DNA of 64,000 nt from an uncultured Rhodospirillaceae bacterium (GTDB lineage: Bacteria > Pseudomonadota > Alphaproteobacteria > Rhodospirillales > UBA2165): NCBI GenBank assembly GCA_913020445.1, contig CAJWAR010000008.1, positions 38,475-102,474 of the forward strand. Direction: 5' to 3'. The stretch's first letter is position 1, and every line of letters begins with the position of its first letter. The position numbers and the translations under genes were made by a program. The notes under the pieces are model-generated. The model was given only the letters and a program-made list of their open reading frames with translations, was not told where the DNA came from and did not search any database. This document shows, in pieces, positions 26,764 through 37,587 of this stretch.

Positions 26764-27734
26764 CCATCGCCAATAGCGAAAGCGGTCATATTCCGGTCAT
26801 GATGCAAGAAGTCGTTGCTGCGCTTAATCCGCGTGACGGCGGTATTTATGTTGATGGCACGTTCGGTCGCGGCGGTTACAGCCAAGCCATATTAGAAGCC
26901 GCTGCAACGCAGGTGTTTGGCATTGATCGCGATCCCGCCGCGATTACTTTCGGTGCCGAGCTCAGCGATAAATATGATGGCCGCCTGACCGTATTAGAGG
27001 GCTGCTTTGGTGATATGGCGTCTTTGATGGCCGAGGCAGGTGTCGCCCGGGTCGATGGCGTGACACTCGATCTTGGTGTTTCTTCGCCGCAAATCGATGA
27101 TCCGGTGCGTGGCTTTTCGTTCCGCTTTGACGGCCCGCTTGATATGCGCATGGGTGGTGACGGCCCAACCGCAGCCGATTTTGTCAACCAGGCACCCGAA
27201 GAAGAAATTGCTGATGTGATCTATCATTACGGCGAGGAACGCTATGCACGGAAAATTGCCCGCGCCATTGTAGCTGCCCGTGCTGAAGATCCAATTTTAT
27301 CGACAACTCGATTGGTTGAAATCATCCATGGCATTGTGCGCCGGTCCAAGGACGGGATTGATCCTGCCACGCGGACTTTTATGGCGCTGCGTATTCAAGT
27401 CAATGACGAGCTCGGTGAGCTTGAACGTGGCTTGATAGGGGCCGAGAAAATTCTCGCTCCAGGCGGCCGTTTGGCCGTTGTTTCCTTCCACTCACTGGAA
27501 GACCGCAAAGTGAAATCCTTCCTCCACGAGCATAGCGGGGCTATCGGGCGCGGTTCCCGCCATTTGCCCGATAATCCCGATACGGCGCCGCTCCCGAGCT
27601 TCCAGTTAGTGAAGCGCGGCGCCATTAAACCTCAGAAGGATGAAGCGGCGCAAAATCCACGGGCTAGATCAGCCCGGCTTCGAGTGGCTGAGCGTAGTGA
27701 TGCGCCCGCTTGGCCAGATACTTTAGGTGAATAG
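26760..27734 (+). CDS. rsmH: 16S rRNA (cytosine(1402)-N4)-methyltransferase
   Basis: A 324-residue S-adenosylmethionine-dependent enzyme (also called MraW) that methylates C1402 of 16S rRNA. Visible marks are HIPVMMQEVVAALNP, the cofactor loop VDGTFGRGGYS, the GVTLDLGVSSPQIDDPVRGFSF segment, and near the end AVVSFHSLEDRKVKSF. Standard second gene of the dcw cluster, translationally coupled to mraZ. Confidence 0.97.
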   Translation: MTIANSESGHIPVMMQEVVAALNPRDGGIYVDGTFGRGGYSQAILEAAATQVFGIDRDPAAITFGAELSDKYDGRLTVLEGCFGDMASLMAEAGVARVDGVTLDLGVSSPQIDDPVRGFSFRFDGPLDMRMGGDGPTAADFVNQAPEEEIADVIYHYGEERYARKIARAIVAARAEDPILSTTRLVEIIHGIVRRSKDGIDPATRTFMALRIQVNDELGELERGLIGAEKILAPGGRLAVVSFHSLEDRKVKSFLHEHSGAIGRGSRHLPDNPDTAPLPSFQLVKRGAIKPQKDEAAQNPRARSARLRVAERSDAPAWPDTLGE

Positions 27735-27748
27735 AGGAGAAGAGGAGA

Positions 27749-28090
27749 ATGCGACAGACGACAGTACTCACACTTCTACTCGCAGCCGTTATGAGTGTTG
27801 CGCTATTTTTCTTGAAATATGAAGTCACCGATCTTGAAGAAGAACTAAATATTCTCAACAAGGCTATCGTTGCCGATCAAGAAGGTATCCATGTCCTCAA
27901 AGCCGAATGGAGCCATTTGAACGATGTTGCCCGGATCAAGGATTTGGCTTCGCGCTATCTCAAAATGAAACCAACTCAACCAACGCAAATTAAATCGGTT
28001 GAAGAATTATCCGATCAAGACGGTGATGAACAGGCGATCTCAGCTGACAAAATATCCGGCAAATCTTCAAGAAGGGGGTCGCGCCGGTGA
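27749..28090 (+). CDS. ftsL: Cell division protein FtsL
   Basis: A 113-residue bitopic membrane protein: a short N-terminus, one transmembrane helix over about residues 5-22, then a periplasmic coiled coil (EVTDLEEELNILNKAIVADQEGIHVLKAEW) and a basic tail. Sequence alone is weak for FtsL, but size, topology and position between rsmH and ftsI fit. It works in the FtsQBL complex that activates septal peptidoglycan synthesis. The stop overlaps the GTG start of ftsI by 4 bases. Confidence 0.88.
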   Translation: MRQTTVLTLLLAAVMSVALFFLKYEVTDLEEELNILNKAIVADQEGIHVLKAEWSHLNDVARIKDLASRYLKMKPTQPTQIKSVEELSDQDGDEQAISADKISGKSSRRGSRR

Positions 28091-29847
28091 ATTTTGAACG
28101 TCTTCGTCATCCCTTCAGCCCGCCTGAATCTAATGTTTCGGTGAAGGAGACAGCTTCTGAAATTCCCACCCACATAAAATTTGAAGGTATCCGGCGTCAA
28201 GCTCTGGAGATCGGACGCAACCGGTTACTGGTGACCGGTGCGCTGTTTACGCTGGCCTTTGCCGTTGTCGCCGGCCGCCTGGTGGAATTAGCAGTTGTTG
28301 AGCAAGCCGGTGAGGAAGCGCGCAGCAGTCGGATCGCAGCAACTTCGAAAATGCGCAAGGTGCGTTCCGATATAACTGATCGCAACGGCATTTTACTGGC
28401 GACGAGTTTGCCGACCGCCTCGCTTTACGCCAACCCGCAACACATACTTGATCCCAAAGAAGCGGCCCGGAAACTGGCCCGGGTTTTTCCGAATATGGAT
28501 CGATCAAAAATCCAGGCAAAGTTGGCGGCCAAAAAGACTTTTGTTTGGCTGCAGCGCAACCTCACACCAAAAACCCAATTCTCGGTAAATGCGTTGGGCA
28601 TTCCCGGCCTCTACTTTCAGCGTACCGAACGGCGGGTCTATCCGCATGGCCGGATTGTTGCCCATGCCTTGGGCCTGACCAATATTGATGGCCAAGGCCT
28701 GTCCGGAATTGAGGGTTATTTCGATAAATCCCTGCGCGGTACTGACGAGCCGATCGCTCTTTCTCTCGACATCCGAGTGCAATCGATCCTGCGCGAAGAA
28801 TTGCTGAAATCAATGGCCGAATTTCGGGCCATAGGTGCCGCTGGTGTCGTCATGGATGCCACCAACGGCGAGGTGCAGGCGATGATATCGCTGCCTGACT
28901 TCAATCCCAACAAGCCGGTAACAGCCGCCGGTATTGCCGGCTTCAACCGGGTCACCAAGGGCGTCTATGAGATGGGCTCGACCTTCAAGCTGTTCACTGC
29001 AGCGATGGCGCTTGATAGCGGCGTGGCGCGTTTGCGGGACCGCTATGATGCGACCAAGCCGATTAAAATCTCGCGCTTCAAGATATCGGACTACCACGCC
29101 AAGAACCGCTGGCTTTCGGTGCCGGAGATCATTGTCTATTCTTCTAATATCGGCGCCGCCAAGATGGCGCTTGAGGTTGGCACGGCGGGCCAAAAGAAAT
29201 ATCTCAAACGTTTTGGCATGCTGAAACCGGCAGCGATTGAACTGCCTGAGATCGGCTCACCGTTGACGCCCGATCATTGGCGTGAGATCAACACCATGAC
29301 GATTTCCTACGGTCACGGCATTGCCGTAAGTCCGATCCAATTGGTCGCCGGGGTTGCCGCCTTGGTTAATGGCGGCGTGCTTTATAACCCGAGGATGATC
29401 AAGTTTTCGAACGATCAGAAAGCGGTTGGTTCCAAAGTTCTCTCGAAAGCAACGTCGAAAAAAATGCGTGGGCTGATGCGCCTGGTGGTGCGAAATGGCA
29501 CCGGCCGGAATGCCGATGTGCCGGGCTATTTAATCGGTGGTAAGACCGGTACCGCGGATAAGCCGGGTCCCCGTGGCGGCTATGGCAGTCGCCGGGTCAT
29601 CTCGTCATTTGTCGCGGCCTTCCCGATGGATAAACCACGCTACGTTATTTTGGCGCTGTTGGATGAGCCGAAAGGAACACAACGCACGCATGGCTATGCG
29701 ACAGGCGGTTGGGTGGCCGCCCCGGTGGTCGCGCGCGTGGTAAAGCGTATGGCGTCTTTATTGGGGCTCAAGCCATCGCAACGAACGGAAAAACTGCCGA
29801 AGCCGGGGGATGATCTTTTCATCGCGGCCAGAGCAACAATACGCTGA
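28087..29847 (+). CDS. ftsI: Septal peptidoglycan transpeptidase FtsI (PBP3)
   Basis: A 586-residue class B penicillin-binding protein that cross-links septal peptidoglycan. It has an N-terminal membrane helix near residues 45-65, the pedestal domain (RKVRSDITDRNGILLA), and the transpeptidase domain with the active Ser motif STFK in YEMGSTFKLF, SSN (YSSNIGAAKMAL) and KTGT (GGKTGTADKPG). GTG start overlapping the ftsL stop. Partner of FtsW, which lies six genes downstream. Confidence 0.96.
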   Translation: MNFERLRHPFSPPESNVSVKETASEIPTHIKFEGIRRQALEIGRNRLLVTGALFTLAFAVVAGRLVELAVVEQAGEEARSSRIAATSKMRKVRSDITDRNGILLATSLPTASLYANPQHILDPKEAARKLARVFPNMDRSKIQAKLAAKKTFVWLQRNLTPKTQFSVNALGIPGLYFQRTERRVYPHGRIVAHALGLTNIDGQGLSGIEGYFDKSLRGTDEPIALSLDIRVQSILREELLKSMAEFRAIGAAGVVMDATNGEVQAMISLPDFNPNKPVTAAGIAGFNRVTKGVYEMGSTFKLFTAAMALDSGVARLRDRYDATKPIKISRFKISDYHAKNRWLSVPEIIVYSSNIGAAKMALEVGTAGQKKYLKRFGMLKPAAIELPEIGSPLTPDHWREINTMTISYGHGIAVSPIQLVAGVAALVNGGVLYNPRMIKFSNDQKAVGSKVLSKATSKKMRGLMRLVVRNGTGRNADVPGYLIGGKTGTADKPGPRGGYGSRRVISSFVAAFPMDKPRYVILALLDEPKGTQRTHGYATGGWVAAPVVARVVKRMASLLGLKPSQRTEKLPKPGDDLFIAARATIR

Positions 29848-29877
29848 CGTACGGGGATTTTATATGAGGATAACCCG

Positions 29878-31359
29878 TTGCGATTAGCAGATTTATTGGT
29901 GGGATATGAATGGAAAAGCATGTCAGGTAGAGATTTTTTAGACACTGACATTTTAGGCATAACGGCTGATTCACGTCAGGTTGAACCGGGTTTTTTGTTC
30001 GCCGCATTATCCGGTGCCCAAGTTGATGGTACCACGTTTATTCCTGATGCGATCGCAGCAGGCGCCACTGCCCTTTTAGTTTCGCTTGAAGCTTATAAGG
30101 ATGGCCTCGCCGGTGATATTGATCCGGCCATCAGTCTGGTGCCGGATCGCAACCCGCGCCGCCGCTATGCCAAAATGGTGGGCCGGTTCTATCAGCCCCA
30201 GCCAGACCATATAGCCGCGGTAACCGGTACCAATGGAAAATCCTCGGTGGTAGAATTTGCCCGTCAGCTTTGGCAGGCTTGTGGCCAGACGGCAGCGAGT
30301 TTCGGTACCTTGGGTCTGGTTGCCCCGGGACGTGAAGAGAGCGGCAATTTGACCACGCCCGATCCGGCTGATCTCCATAAGACGCTTAACGAACTTGCTG
30401 AAAAAGGCGTCAGCCATGTCGCCGTTGAGGCGTCCAGCCACGGGCTCGATCAGTTCCGCCTTGATGGTGTCGAAGTGAATATCGCGGCTTTCACCAATCT
30501 TAGCCGCGATCATCTTGATTATCACGCGACTATGGATGAGTATTTCCAAGCCAAGCAGAGATTGTTCACCGAAGTGCTCGACCGCGACGGCGTTGCGATT
30601 ATCAACGCCGATGATGCGAAGGGTGACGAGCTTTCCGCTGAGGTGGCGAAACGCCGGACCCAGATCTTAAACTATGGGTACGGTGCCAGCGATATTGTGC
30701 TCAAAAAAGCTGAGCCGTTGCCGGATGGCCAACGCCTATCACTAACTGTGCTGGGTAAGCATGCCGAGCTGACCTTACCATTGATTGGCGGCTTCCAAAG
30801 TATGAATGCGCTGTGTGCCTTGGGCATTGTCCTGGCCGATGGTGCTGACCAAACTAAAGCGATCACTGGGCTTGAAGATCTTGCCGGTGTGCGCGGACGC
30901 CTTGAGCTGGCGGCCCGCCACACGAATGGCGCCGCCATCTATGTTGACTACGCTCATACCCCTGATGCTCTTGACCATGTTTTAACCGCGCTCAGACCTC
31001 ATACTGATAATAAACTGAAAGTCGTGTTTGGTTGCGGTGGTGACCGGGATCAAGGCAAGCGACCAGAGATGGGAGAGATCGCTGCCCGCCTCGCCGATGA
31101 CGTGATTGTAACCGATGACAATCCCAGGACCGAAGACGCCGCCTCCATTCGTGCCGAGATCATGCCTGCCTGCCCGGCGGCATTGGAAATTGGTGACCGC
31201 AAAGAAGCGATCTTTGCTGCAGTTAACGGGCTTGGCGAGGGCGATCTGTTGGTTATTGCCGGCAAAGGTCATGAGCAGGGTCAGATCATTGGTGAGGACG
31301 TGCTGCCGTTTGATGATGTTGAGATCGCGCGGCAAGCAGTTGAAGGGGGTAGGGTATGA
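29878..31359 (+). CDS. murE: UDP-MurNAc-Ala-Glu:meso-diaminopimelate ligase
   Basis: A 493-residue Mur ligase that adds the third peptide residue to the cell wall precursor in the cytoplasm. The ATP loop is TGTNGKSSVVEF and the diaminopimelate-specific motif is DNPR (TDDNPRTEDA). The start is a TTG at 29878 with GAGGA 8 bases before; the protein then begins MRLADLLVGYEW, as family members do. It ends in a 4-base ATGA overlap with murF. Confidence 0.96.
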   Translation: MRLADLLVGYEWKSMSGRDFLDTDILGITADSRQVEPGFLFAALSGAQVDGTTFIPDAIAAGATALLVSLEAYKDGLAGDIDPAISLVPDRNPRRRYAKMVGRFYQPQPDHIAAVTGTNGKSSVVEFARQLWQACGQTAASFGTLGLVAPGREESGNLTTPDPADLHKTLNELAEKGVSHVAVEASSHGLDQFRLDGVEVNIAAFTNLSRDHLDYHATMDEYFQAKQRLFTEVLDRDGVAIINADDAKGDELSAEVAKRRTQILNYGYGASDIVLKKAEPLPDGQRLSLTVLGKHAELTLPLIGGFQSMNALCALGIVLADGADQTKAITGLEDLAGVRGRLELAARHTNGAAIYVDYAHTPDALDHVLTALRPHTDNKLKVVFGCGGDRDQGKRPEMGEIAARLADDVIVTDDNPRTEDAASIRAEIMPACPAALEIGDRKEAIFAAVNGLGEGDLLVIAGKGHEQGQIIGEDVLPFDDVEIARQAVEGGRV

Positions 31360-32789
31360 CCGACCTTCAACAACCGAGCGCACATTGGCAATCAAGCGAA
31401 GCAATTAATGCGACCGGCGGTATTTCAGCCATGGATTGGAACGCGACTGGCGTCTCTATTGATAGCCGGACGGTCGAGCAGGGTGATCTCTTTATCGCTA
31501 TTTCAGGGCCAAATTTTGACGGCCACGATTATGTCAAAAGCGCTTTGGAAAATGGTGCGGCAGCGGCGGTTGTTGCTCAAGAAATTGAAGCTGGTGCAGA
31601 TGCGCCATTGCTGAAGGTGAAAGATACGTTCGCCGCGCTCAACGATTTGGGCCGGGCGGGCCGTGATCGCTCAGTTGCCAAAATCATTGCGGTGACGGGC
31701 AGCGTCGGCAAGACCGGTGTCAAAGAGGCGCTGGGGCAATTGCTGTCGGGGCAAGGTCGGACCTCTTACAGCCGCGGCAGTTTCAACAATCAATTTGGTG
31801 TGCCGTTATCGCTCGCGCGGTTACCCCAAAATGCTAATTATGCCGTGTTTGAGCTTGGCATGAACCATGCCGGTGAGCTGACGCCGCTATCACAGATGGT
31901 CAGACCTATCGTCGCCATCGTGACGACCGTAGAGCCGGCGCATATCGAGTTTTTCTCTACGGTCGATGACATTGCCCGCGCCAAAGCTGAAATCTTTAAT
32001 GGCTTGGAGAAAGGCGGCACCGCCATTCTCAATCGGGACAATGAATATTTTGAACTGCTTGCAGATGCCGCCAATGCGGCAGGCGCCGGTAAAGTCATTG
32101 GCTTTGGGGCGCATGATGAGGCGCAATTTAAGCTTTTAGATTTTGTCTTGAAGTCAGGCGGCTCTACCGTCGAAGCTTCGTTCAACGGCTATCGCTTTAC
32201 CTATCAGCTGGCGATGCCGGGGCGTCATTGGGTGATGAATAGTTTGGCGGTGCTGGCCGCTGTCGAGGCGGTGGGTGCCGATGTCTTCGCTGCAGCGCGC
32301 GCCTTTGCTCAAATCAAACCACCGAAAAGCCGGGGTGAGCGCCATATCATTCCAGTTGGGGACGGCACGATTGAGCTGATCGATGACAGCTACAATGCCA
32401 GTCCGGTTTCAATCGCGGCGGCGCTGGAGGTTCTGGCTCAGACCGAGCTGGGGCCTTCAGGCCGCCGGATTGCCGCGCTCGGCGACATGCGGGAACTCGG
32501 CGACAAATCAGCTGATCTTCATCGCGGATTGGCCGCGCATGTAATCGCCGCTGGTGTTGATCTGGTTTACGCCGCTGGACCTGAGATGAAACATTTGTGT
32601 GACGCACTGCCCGAGACAATCGGTGTCGTTCACACACCTGACTCTGACCAGCTTATTCAGCCGCTGCTGGACGAAATTCAACCAGGCGATGTCGTCCTGG
32701 TCAAAGGCTCGGCGGGCTCGCTCATGGGCAAAGTCGTCGACGCTCTCAAAAAAAATGTTGACCGCAGGGAGACCTTAAATGCTGTTTAA
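31356..32789 (+). CDS. murF: UDP-MurNAc-tripeptide:D-Ala-D-Ala ligase
   Basis: A 477-residue Mur ligase that adds the D-Ala-D-Ala dipeptide, completing the cytoplasmic pentapeptide. ATP-binding loop ITGSVGKTG in the form [14 protein letters not shown], then [26 protein letters not shown] and the C-terminal [15 protein letters not shown] and LGDMRELG. It overlaps murE by 4 bases and mraY by 11 bases. Confidence 0.96.
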   Translation: MTDLQQPSAHWQSSEAINATGGISAMDWNATGVSIDSRTVEQGDLFIAISGPNFDGHDYVKSALENGAAAAVVAQEIEAGADAPLLKVKDTFAALNDLGRAGRDRSVAKIIAVTGSVGKTGVKEALGQLLSGQGRTSYSRGSFNNQFGVPLSLARLPQNANYAVFELGMNHAGELTPLSQMVRPIVAIVTTVEPAHIEFFSTVDDIARAKAEIFNGLEKGGTAILNRDNEYFELLADAANAAGAGKVIGFGAHDEAQFKLLDFVLKSGGSTVEASFNGYRFTYQLAMPGRHWVMNSLAVLAAVEAVGADVFAAARAFAQIKPPKSRGERHIIPVGDGTIELIDDSYNASPVSIAAALEVLAQTELGPSGRRIAALGDMRELGDKSADLHRGLAAHVIAAGVDLVYAAGPEMKHLCDALPETIGVVHTPDSDQLIQPLLDEIQPGDVVLVKGSAGSLMGKVVDALKKNVDRRETLNAV

Positions 32790-33867
32790 CACCCTTGCAC
32801 AATTTGCCGATCAATTCGCCTTTTTGAACCTGTTTCGCTATATCACGTTCAGGACCGGCGGCGCCATGATGACGGCCTTGGTTGTCAGTTTTATCTGCGG
32901 ACCGATCATCATCAACTGGCTCAAAGTCCATCAGAAAAAAGGCCAGCCGATTCGCGAGGATGGACCGGAAGGCCATCTGATCTCCAAGGTCGGCACGCCA
33001 ACCATGGGAGGTTTTATGATATTGTTGGCGCTGGTGGTTTCAACGCTGCTATGGGCTGATCTGCGTAACGGTTATATCTGGGCAGCACTTGGCGTGACCG
33101 TCGGCTATGGCATGATCGGTTTCATTGATGACTACATTAAGGTAACCCGGCAGAATTCAACCGGCCTGCCGGGTAAGTTTAAAATACTGCTGCAGATATT
33201 TATCGCCGTCGCAGCAACGCTTTATATCATGAGCCTGACCCGTGATCCGTTATCGACCTCGTTGGCTATTCCGTTTTTCAAAACTGTGCTGATTGATCTT
33301 GGCTGGTTCTTTGTAGCGTTCTCTTGTTTGGTGATTGTCGGTACCTCTAATGCCGTCAATTTAACCGATGGTCTGGATGGCTTGGCGATTGGCCCGGTGA
33401 TGATTGCGACAGCGGTGTTCGCGTTGATCGCTTACGTTATTGGTAACTCGGTTTTTTCGAGCTATCTGCAACTCAACTATGTGCCGGGCGCAGGCGAGCT
33501 TTCCATTTTCTGTGGTGCGCTGATCGGCGCCGGCCTAGGCTTCCTCTGGTATAACGCGCCGCCGGCCATGGTTTTTATGGGTGATACGGGCTCTCTCGCG
33601 ATGGGCGGAGCGCTGGGTTCAGTGGCCGTGATCACCAAACACGAATTGGTGCTGGCTATCGTTGGCGGCTTGTTCGTGTTGGAAACGGTGTCGGTCATTG
33701 TTCAAGTCATCTCCTTCAAGTTGACCGGTAAACGCGTTTTCGCCATGGCGCCACTGCATCATCATTTTGAGAAAAAAGGCTGGGCTGAGCCGACCATTGT
33801 TATTCGATTTTGGATCATTGCGGTAATCCTGGCTATTGCCGGGCTTGCAACCCTGAAACTGAGGTAA
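32779..33867 (+). CDS. mraY: Phospho-MurNAc-pentapeptide translocase
   Basis: A 362-residue enzyme with about ten transmembrane helices that transfers phospho-MurNAc-pentapeptide to undecaprenyl phosphate, giving lipid I. Marks are [13 protein letters not shown], the acidic GFIDDYIKV motif, [28 protein letters not shown] and the [22 protein letters not shown] end region. Starts inside the end of murF. Confidence 0.97.
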   Translation: MLFNTLAQFADQFAFLNLFRYITFRTGGAMMTALVVSFICGPIIINWLKVHQKKGQPIREDGPEGHLISKVGTPTMGGFMILLALVVSTLLWADLRNGYIWAALGVTVGYGMIGFIDDYIKVTRQNSTGLPGKFKILLQIFIAVAATLYIMSLTRDPLSTSLAIPFFKTVLIDLGWFFVAFSCLVIVGTSNAVNLTDGLDGLAIGPVMIATAVFALIAYVIGNSVFSSYLQLNYVPGAGELSIFCGALIGAGLGFLWYNAPPAMVFMGDTGSLAMGGALGSVAVITKHELVLAIVGGLFVLETVSVIVQVISFKLTGKRVFAMAPLHHHFEKKGWAEPTIVIRFWIIAVILAIAGLATLKLR

Positions 33868-33875
33868 ATAGACAA

Positions 33876-35258
33876 GTGATTAACGTAACCTCTTTTGACA
33901 ACAAGCCAGTCGCCGTTATGGGGCTCGGCCGCTCCGGCCTCTCGGCTGTCCGCGCCTTGGCGGCAGGAGGAGCGGAGGTTTGGGCGTGGGATGATAGGGA
34001 GGCGACCCGCAGCAAAGCGGTTGAAGCGGGTGTTTCGCTGACCGATCTTTATCAAAGTGACTGGTCTCAGTTAGACACCTTGGTGTTAAGTCCCGGTATA
34101 CCGGATCAATTTCCGGAGCCTCATGAAATCGCCAACCGCGCTCGAGACGCAGGCTGTGAAATTATTTGCGATGTAGATTTATTGGCGCGGGAAGTGGCGG
34201 CGGCTCGATTTGTCGGCGTGTCCGGTACTAATGGCAAGTCAACCACGACGGCGCTCATTGGTCATATCTTGAATCAAGCCGGGCGGTCAGTGGAAATTGG
34301 CGGCAATTACGGCGTCCCTGCCTTGGAATTAGCGCCCCTCGGTGAAGACGGCACTTATGTGCTGGAGCTGTCGTCTTATCAATTAGAGCGCATCCCCTCG
34401 GTCCGTCTGGATGTTGCGGTGCTGCTTAATATTTCACCGGATCATCTCGACCGTCACGGTGGTCTGGATGGCTATGTCGCCGCCAAGCGCATATTGTTCG
34501 AGCGCACTAAAGAGGGCGGCCAAACGATCATCGGCATGGAAGATTCTCATTGCCGCGGCATGTCGTTGGAATTGATGATTGACCGAGGCGGCAAAGGTAT
34601 CGTGCCGATCTCGGGCAGCGCTCGCACTCCGGGCGGTGTGTATGTTGATAACGGAACGCTGATTGACGATCTCGAAAATCAGCAAAATTCGATTTTGGAT
34701 TTGCGGTCGGTTTCGACCTTGCCGGGTGGGCATAATTGGCAAAACGCGGCGGCAGCCTATGCGGCGGCGCGGGCAGCCGAAATCGAGCCTGATAAAATCG
34801 CTCAAGCGATCCAATCGTTTGCCGGTCTGCCGCATCGTCAGGAATTGATCTGCGAGATCAATGGCGTTGCCTATATCAATGACAGTAAAGCTACTAATAC
34901 GGAAGCCGCCGCCAAGGCGCTGTTGTGCTGCGACAATATTCACTGGATTGCCGGTGGTCAGTTTAAAGAAGAGAATCTCGGTGCCATCGAACAGATGTTG
35001 CCGCAAGTTAAACACGCTTATCTCATTGGCGAGGCGCAAGTTCAGCTGGCCGGACTTATCGGCTCCAATGTTCCTTCCAGCTCATGTGGTGATCTGGAAA
35101 CAGCTCTTATGGCGGCTCATCAAGCTGCCCAAGAAGCGGGGAATGGTACGGTCCTGTTGTCACCGGCTTGTGCTTCTTTTGATCAATTCACCGATTTTGA
35201 ACAACGCGGCGACACGTTCCGTGATCTCGTCAATAAGCTAGAGAGGGGCGATGCATGA
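33876..35258 (+). CDS. murD: UDP-MurNAc-Ala:D-glutamate ligase
   Basis: A 460-residue Mur ligase that adds D-glutamate as the second peptide residue. GTG 33876 is chosen as the start because it follows mraY by 8 bases with GAGGT about 10 bases before it, and gives the normal N-terminus VAVMGLGRSGLSAVRAL soon after. A frame extension back to 33810 would lie inside mraY. ATP loop GVSGTNGKSTTTALIGHIL; SPACASFDQFTDFEQRGDTF near the end. It overlaps ftsW by 4 bases. Confidence 0.95.
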   Translation: MINVTSFDNKPVAVMGLGRSGLSAVRALAAGGAEVWAWDDREATRSKAVEAGVSLTDLYQSDWSQLDTLVLSPGIPDQFPEPHEIANRARDAGCEIICDVDLLAREVAAARFVGVSGTNGKSTTTALIGHILNQAGRSVEIGGNYGVPALELAPLGEDGTYVLELSSYQLERIPSVRLDVAVLLNISPDHLDRHGGLDGYVAAKRILFERTKEGGQTIIGMEDSHCRGMSLELMIDRGGKGIVPISGSARTPGGVYVDNGTLIDDLENQQNSILDLRSVSTLPGGHNWQNAAAAYAAARAAEIEPDKIAQAIQSFAGLPHRQELICEINGVAYINDSKATNTEAAAKALLCCDNIHWIAGGQFKEENLGAIEQMLPQVKHAYLIGEAQVQLAGLIGSNVPSSSCGDLETALMAAHQAAQEAGNGTVLLSPACASFDQFTDFEQRGDTFRDLVNKLERGDA

Positions 35259-36421
35259 ATACGACATTCTCCCGCACCGATGAAAGTCTCTTTGGCCGTT
35301 GGTGGTGGACGATTGATCGTTGGATGATCGCGGCGATCATTGCCATATTGGCGATGGGGGCGATTTTAGCTCTTGCTGCCAGCCCGGCAGTTGCGGAACG
35401 CATCGGGCTTGATACTTTTTACTTCGCCCAACGTCAGTTTATTGTTCTGCCATTTGTCTTAATAGTCATGTTTGCGGTGTCACTGTTGAACCGCAGCGGT
35501 GTTCGCCAATTCGCTGTCATCTGTTTTGGCCTGGCAGTGTTGTTAATGATTTATACGCTGATGGACGGCACTGAGATCAAGGGCGCCACCCGCTGGGTGA
35601 CATTCGCCGGTTTTTCCATCCAGCCATCCGAATTTGTCAAACCGAGTTTTGCCATTATTGCCGCCTGGATGTTTTCAGCTTGGCGGCTCAAAGAAGATTT
35701 CCCGGGCTATATGGTTGCAGTGGGCTTGTATCTTACGGTTGTTGCCTTGTTACTCATGCAGCCGGATGTCGGTATGGCAATTTTGGTCAGCGTCGTTTGG
35801 GGTGTTCAGTTTTTCCTGGCTGGCCTGCCAATGCTGCTGGTTTTGGCGATCGGCATCATTTTTATATCCGGTGGTTTTGCCGCCTATTTTAATTTTGAAC
35901 ATGTGCAAAGCCGTATCGACCGCTTTTTTGATCCGGCGAGCACCGAGGCCTATCAGGTCATGCGGTCGCTCGAAGCCTTTCGCAATGGCGGTGTTTTTGG
36001 CCGGGGGCCCGGTGAAGGACATGTTAAAGAAGTGCTGCCGGATGCCCATGCTGACTTTATCTTCGCCGTCGCCGGTGAAGAATTTGGCCTCGTCATGACA
36101 CTGCTGATTGTTGGCCTGTTTTTGTTCGTTGTGCTTCGCGGTTTCGCTCGTGCGTTCAAGGAAACCGATCTTTTTGTTCAGCTCGCTGTTGCCGGATTGC
36201 TGGTTCAATTCGGCTTGCAGGCAATCATCAATATGGCCTCAACGCTGAACCTGATGCCGACCAAAGGCATGACGCTGCCGTTTATTTCCTATGGTGGGTC
36301 ATCGATGCTGGCGCTGGCGATTGGTCTCGGCATGGTATTGGCGCTGACTCGCGAGCGGCCAGGACAGGAAAACGCCTGGCGTGATCTCGGTGGCAGGGAT
36401 ATGGGAGGGCGCCTGATATAA
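35255..36421 (+). CDS. ftsW: Septal peptidoglycan polymerase FtsW
   Basis: A 388-residue SEDS-family membrane glycosyltransferase that polymerises lipid II at the septum together with FtsI. About ten membrane helices are seen. Signature stretches are GATRWVTFAGFSIQPSEFVK, MQPDVGMAIL, FGRGPGEGHVKEVLPDAHADFIFAV and the end NLMPTKGMTLPFISYGGSS. The stop shares one base with the murG start. Confidence 0.96.
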   Translation: MNTTFSRTDESLFGRWWWTIDRWMIAAIIAILAMGAILALAASPAVAERIGLDTFYFAQRQFIVLPFVLIVMFAVSLLNRSGVRQFAVICFGLAVLLMIYTLMDGTEIKGATRWVTFAGFSIQPSEFVKPSFAIIAAWMFSAWRLKEDFPGYMVAVGLYLTVVALLLMQPDVGMAILVSVVWGVQFFLAGLPMLLVLAIGIIFISGGFAAYFNFEHVQSRIDRFFDPASTEAYQVMRSLEAFRNGGVFGRGPGEGHVKEVLPDAHADFIFAVAGEEFGLVMTLLIVGLFLFVVLRGFARAFKETDLFVQLAVAGLLVQFGLQAIINMASTLNLMPTKGMTLPFISYGGSSMLALAIGLGMVLALTRERPGQENAWRDLGGRDMGGRLI

Positions 36422-37587
36422 TGGCCAATTCTCCCGCCAAACCTCTTATTGTGTTAGCTGCCGGCGGTACCGGTGGCCATGTTTTCCCCGCCGAAGCTTT
36501 AGCCGCTGAGCTCAACAGTCGAGGGTATCAACTGGCTCTCGTTACCGATCGGCGTGGTGGCGAATTGAGCGGCCGTTTAGGTGAGCTTGAAACGCATCGC
36601 GTGCGCGCCGGCGGCATTGCCGGCAAAGGTGTTTTTGCCCGCATTCTAAGCGCGTGTGAACTTTTAATTGGTACTGTGCAGGCGTGGTTCCTATTGCGCC
36701 GATTAAAGCCGGCCGTGGTCGTTGGCTTTGGCGGCTATGCATCGGTGCCGACAATGCTGGCGGCGGCTTATTCCGGCACCAAGGCCGCAATCCACGAACA
36801 AAACGCCGTGCTGGGACGGGCCAATCGCCTGCTCGCCAGTCGGGTTGAGACAATCGCCACATCATTCGAGAAAGTTTCCGCCATTCCGGAAGATGCCAAA
36901 CCAAATGTTATTGTTACCGGTATGCCGGTGCGCCCAGCGGTCACGTCGGTTAGGGATCGCACCTATCCCGAACTGGCAGGAGAGGGCGAAATCAACTTAG
37001 CTGTTTTCGGTGGCAGTCAGGGCGCTCGTATTTTTAGTGAAGTGGTGCCGGAGGCGATGAAACGGCTTGATGAAAATCTCCGCCACCGTATCAGAATTAC
37101 CCAGCAGAGCCGCCCGGAAGATATCGAGCAAGCAAAAGCGGCCTATAGCGCCATCGAAGTTGAAGCGGAATTATCGACTTTCTTTAATGACGTACCAATT
37201 CGTATAGCTGATGCTCATCTGGTGATTTGCCGGTCCGGCGCGTCTTCAATTGCTGAACTGACAACAATTGGGCGGCCGGCGATATTCGTGCCCTATCGCC
37301 ATGCGGTCGACGATCATCAATCAAGAAACGCCCATGCAGTTGATGAGGTCGGCGGCGGCTGGCTTATCCCCGAAGATGCCTTTACCGACGTCGTGCTGGC
37401 GGAGCGTTTGGCCGCGCTTTTCGCCATCCCGCGCATGCTCGAAAACGCCGCCGCAGCAGCAAAATCCGCCGGCGTGCCGGATGCTGCTGCCCGTCTTGCC
37501 GATATGGTGGTTGATCTCATGCCCAATGGTAACGGCAAAAGTGATCCCGATACCCCCGATAGCAATGACCAAAGGGCGGCGGCATGA
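36421..37587 (+). CDS. murG: UDP-GlcNAc:lipid I N-acetylglucosaminyltransferase
   Basis: A 388-residue GT-B fold glycosyltransferase that adds GlcNAc to lipid I to make lipid II at the inner face of the membrane. The N-terminal [16 protein letters not shown] loop, [35 protein letters not shown] and the nucleotide-sugar site [23 protein letters not shown] are all present. A polar tail of about 20 residues after the fold is variable in the family. Confidence 0.97.
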   Translation: MANSPAKPLIVLAAGGTGGHVFPAEALAAELNSRGYQLALVTDRRGGELSGRLGELETHRVRAGGIAGKGVFARILSACELLIGTVQAWFLLRRLKPAVVVGFGGYASVPTMLAAAYSGTKAAIHEQNAVLGRANRLLASRVETIATSFEKVSAIPEDAKPNVIVTGMPVRPAVTSVRDRTYPELAGEGEINLAVFGGSQGARIFSEVVPEAMKRLDENLRHRIRITQQSRPEDIEQAKAAYSAIEVEAELSTFFNDVPIRIADAHLVICRSGASSIAELTTIGRPAIFVPYRHAVDDHQSRNAHAVDEVGGGWLIPEDAFTDVVLAERLAALFAIPRMLENAAAAAKSAGVPDAAARLADMVVDLMPNGNGKSDPDTPDSNDQRAAA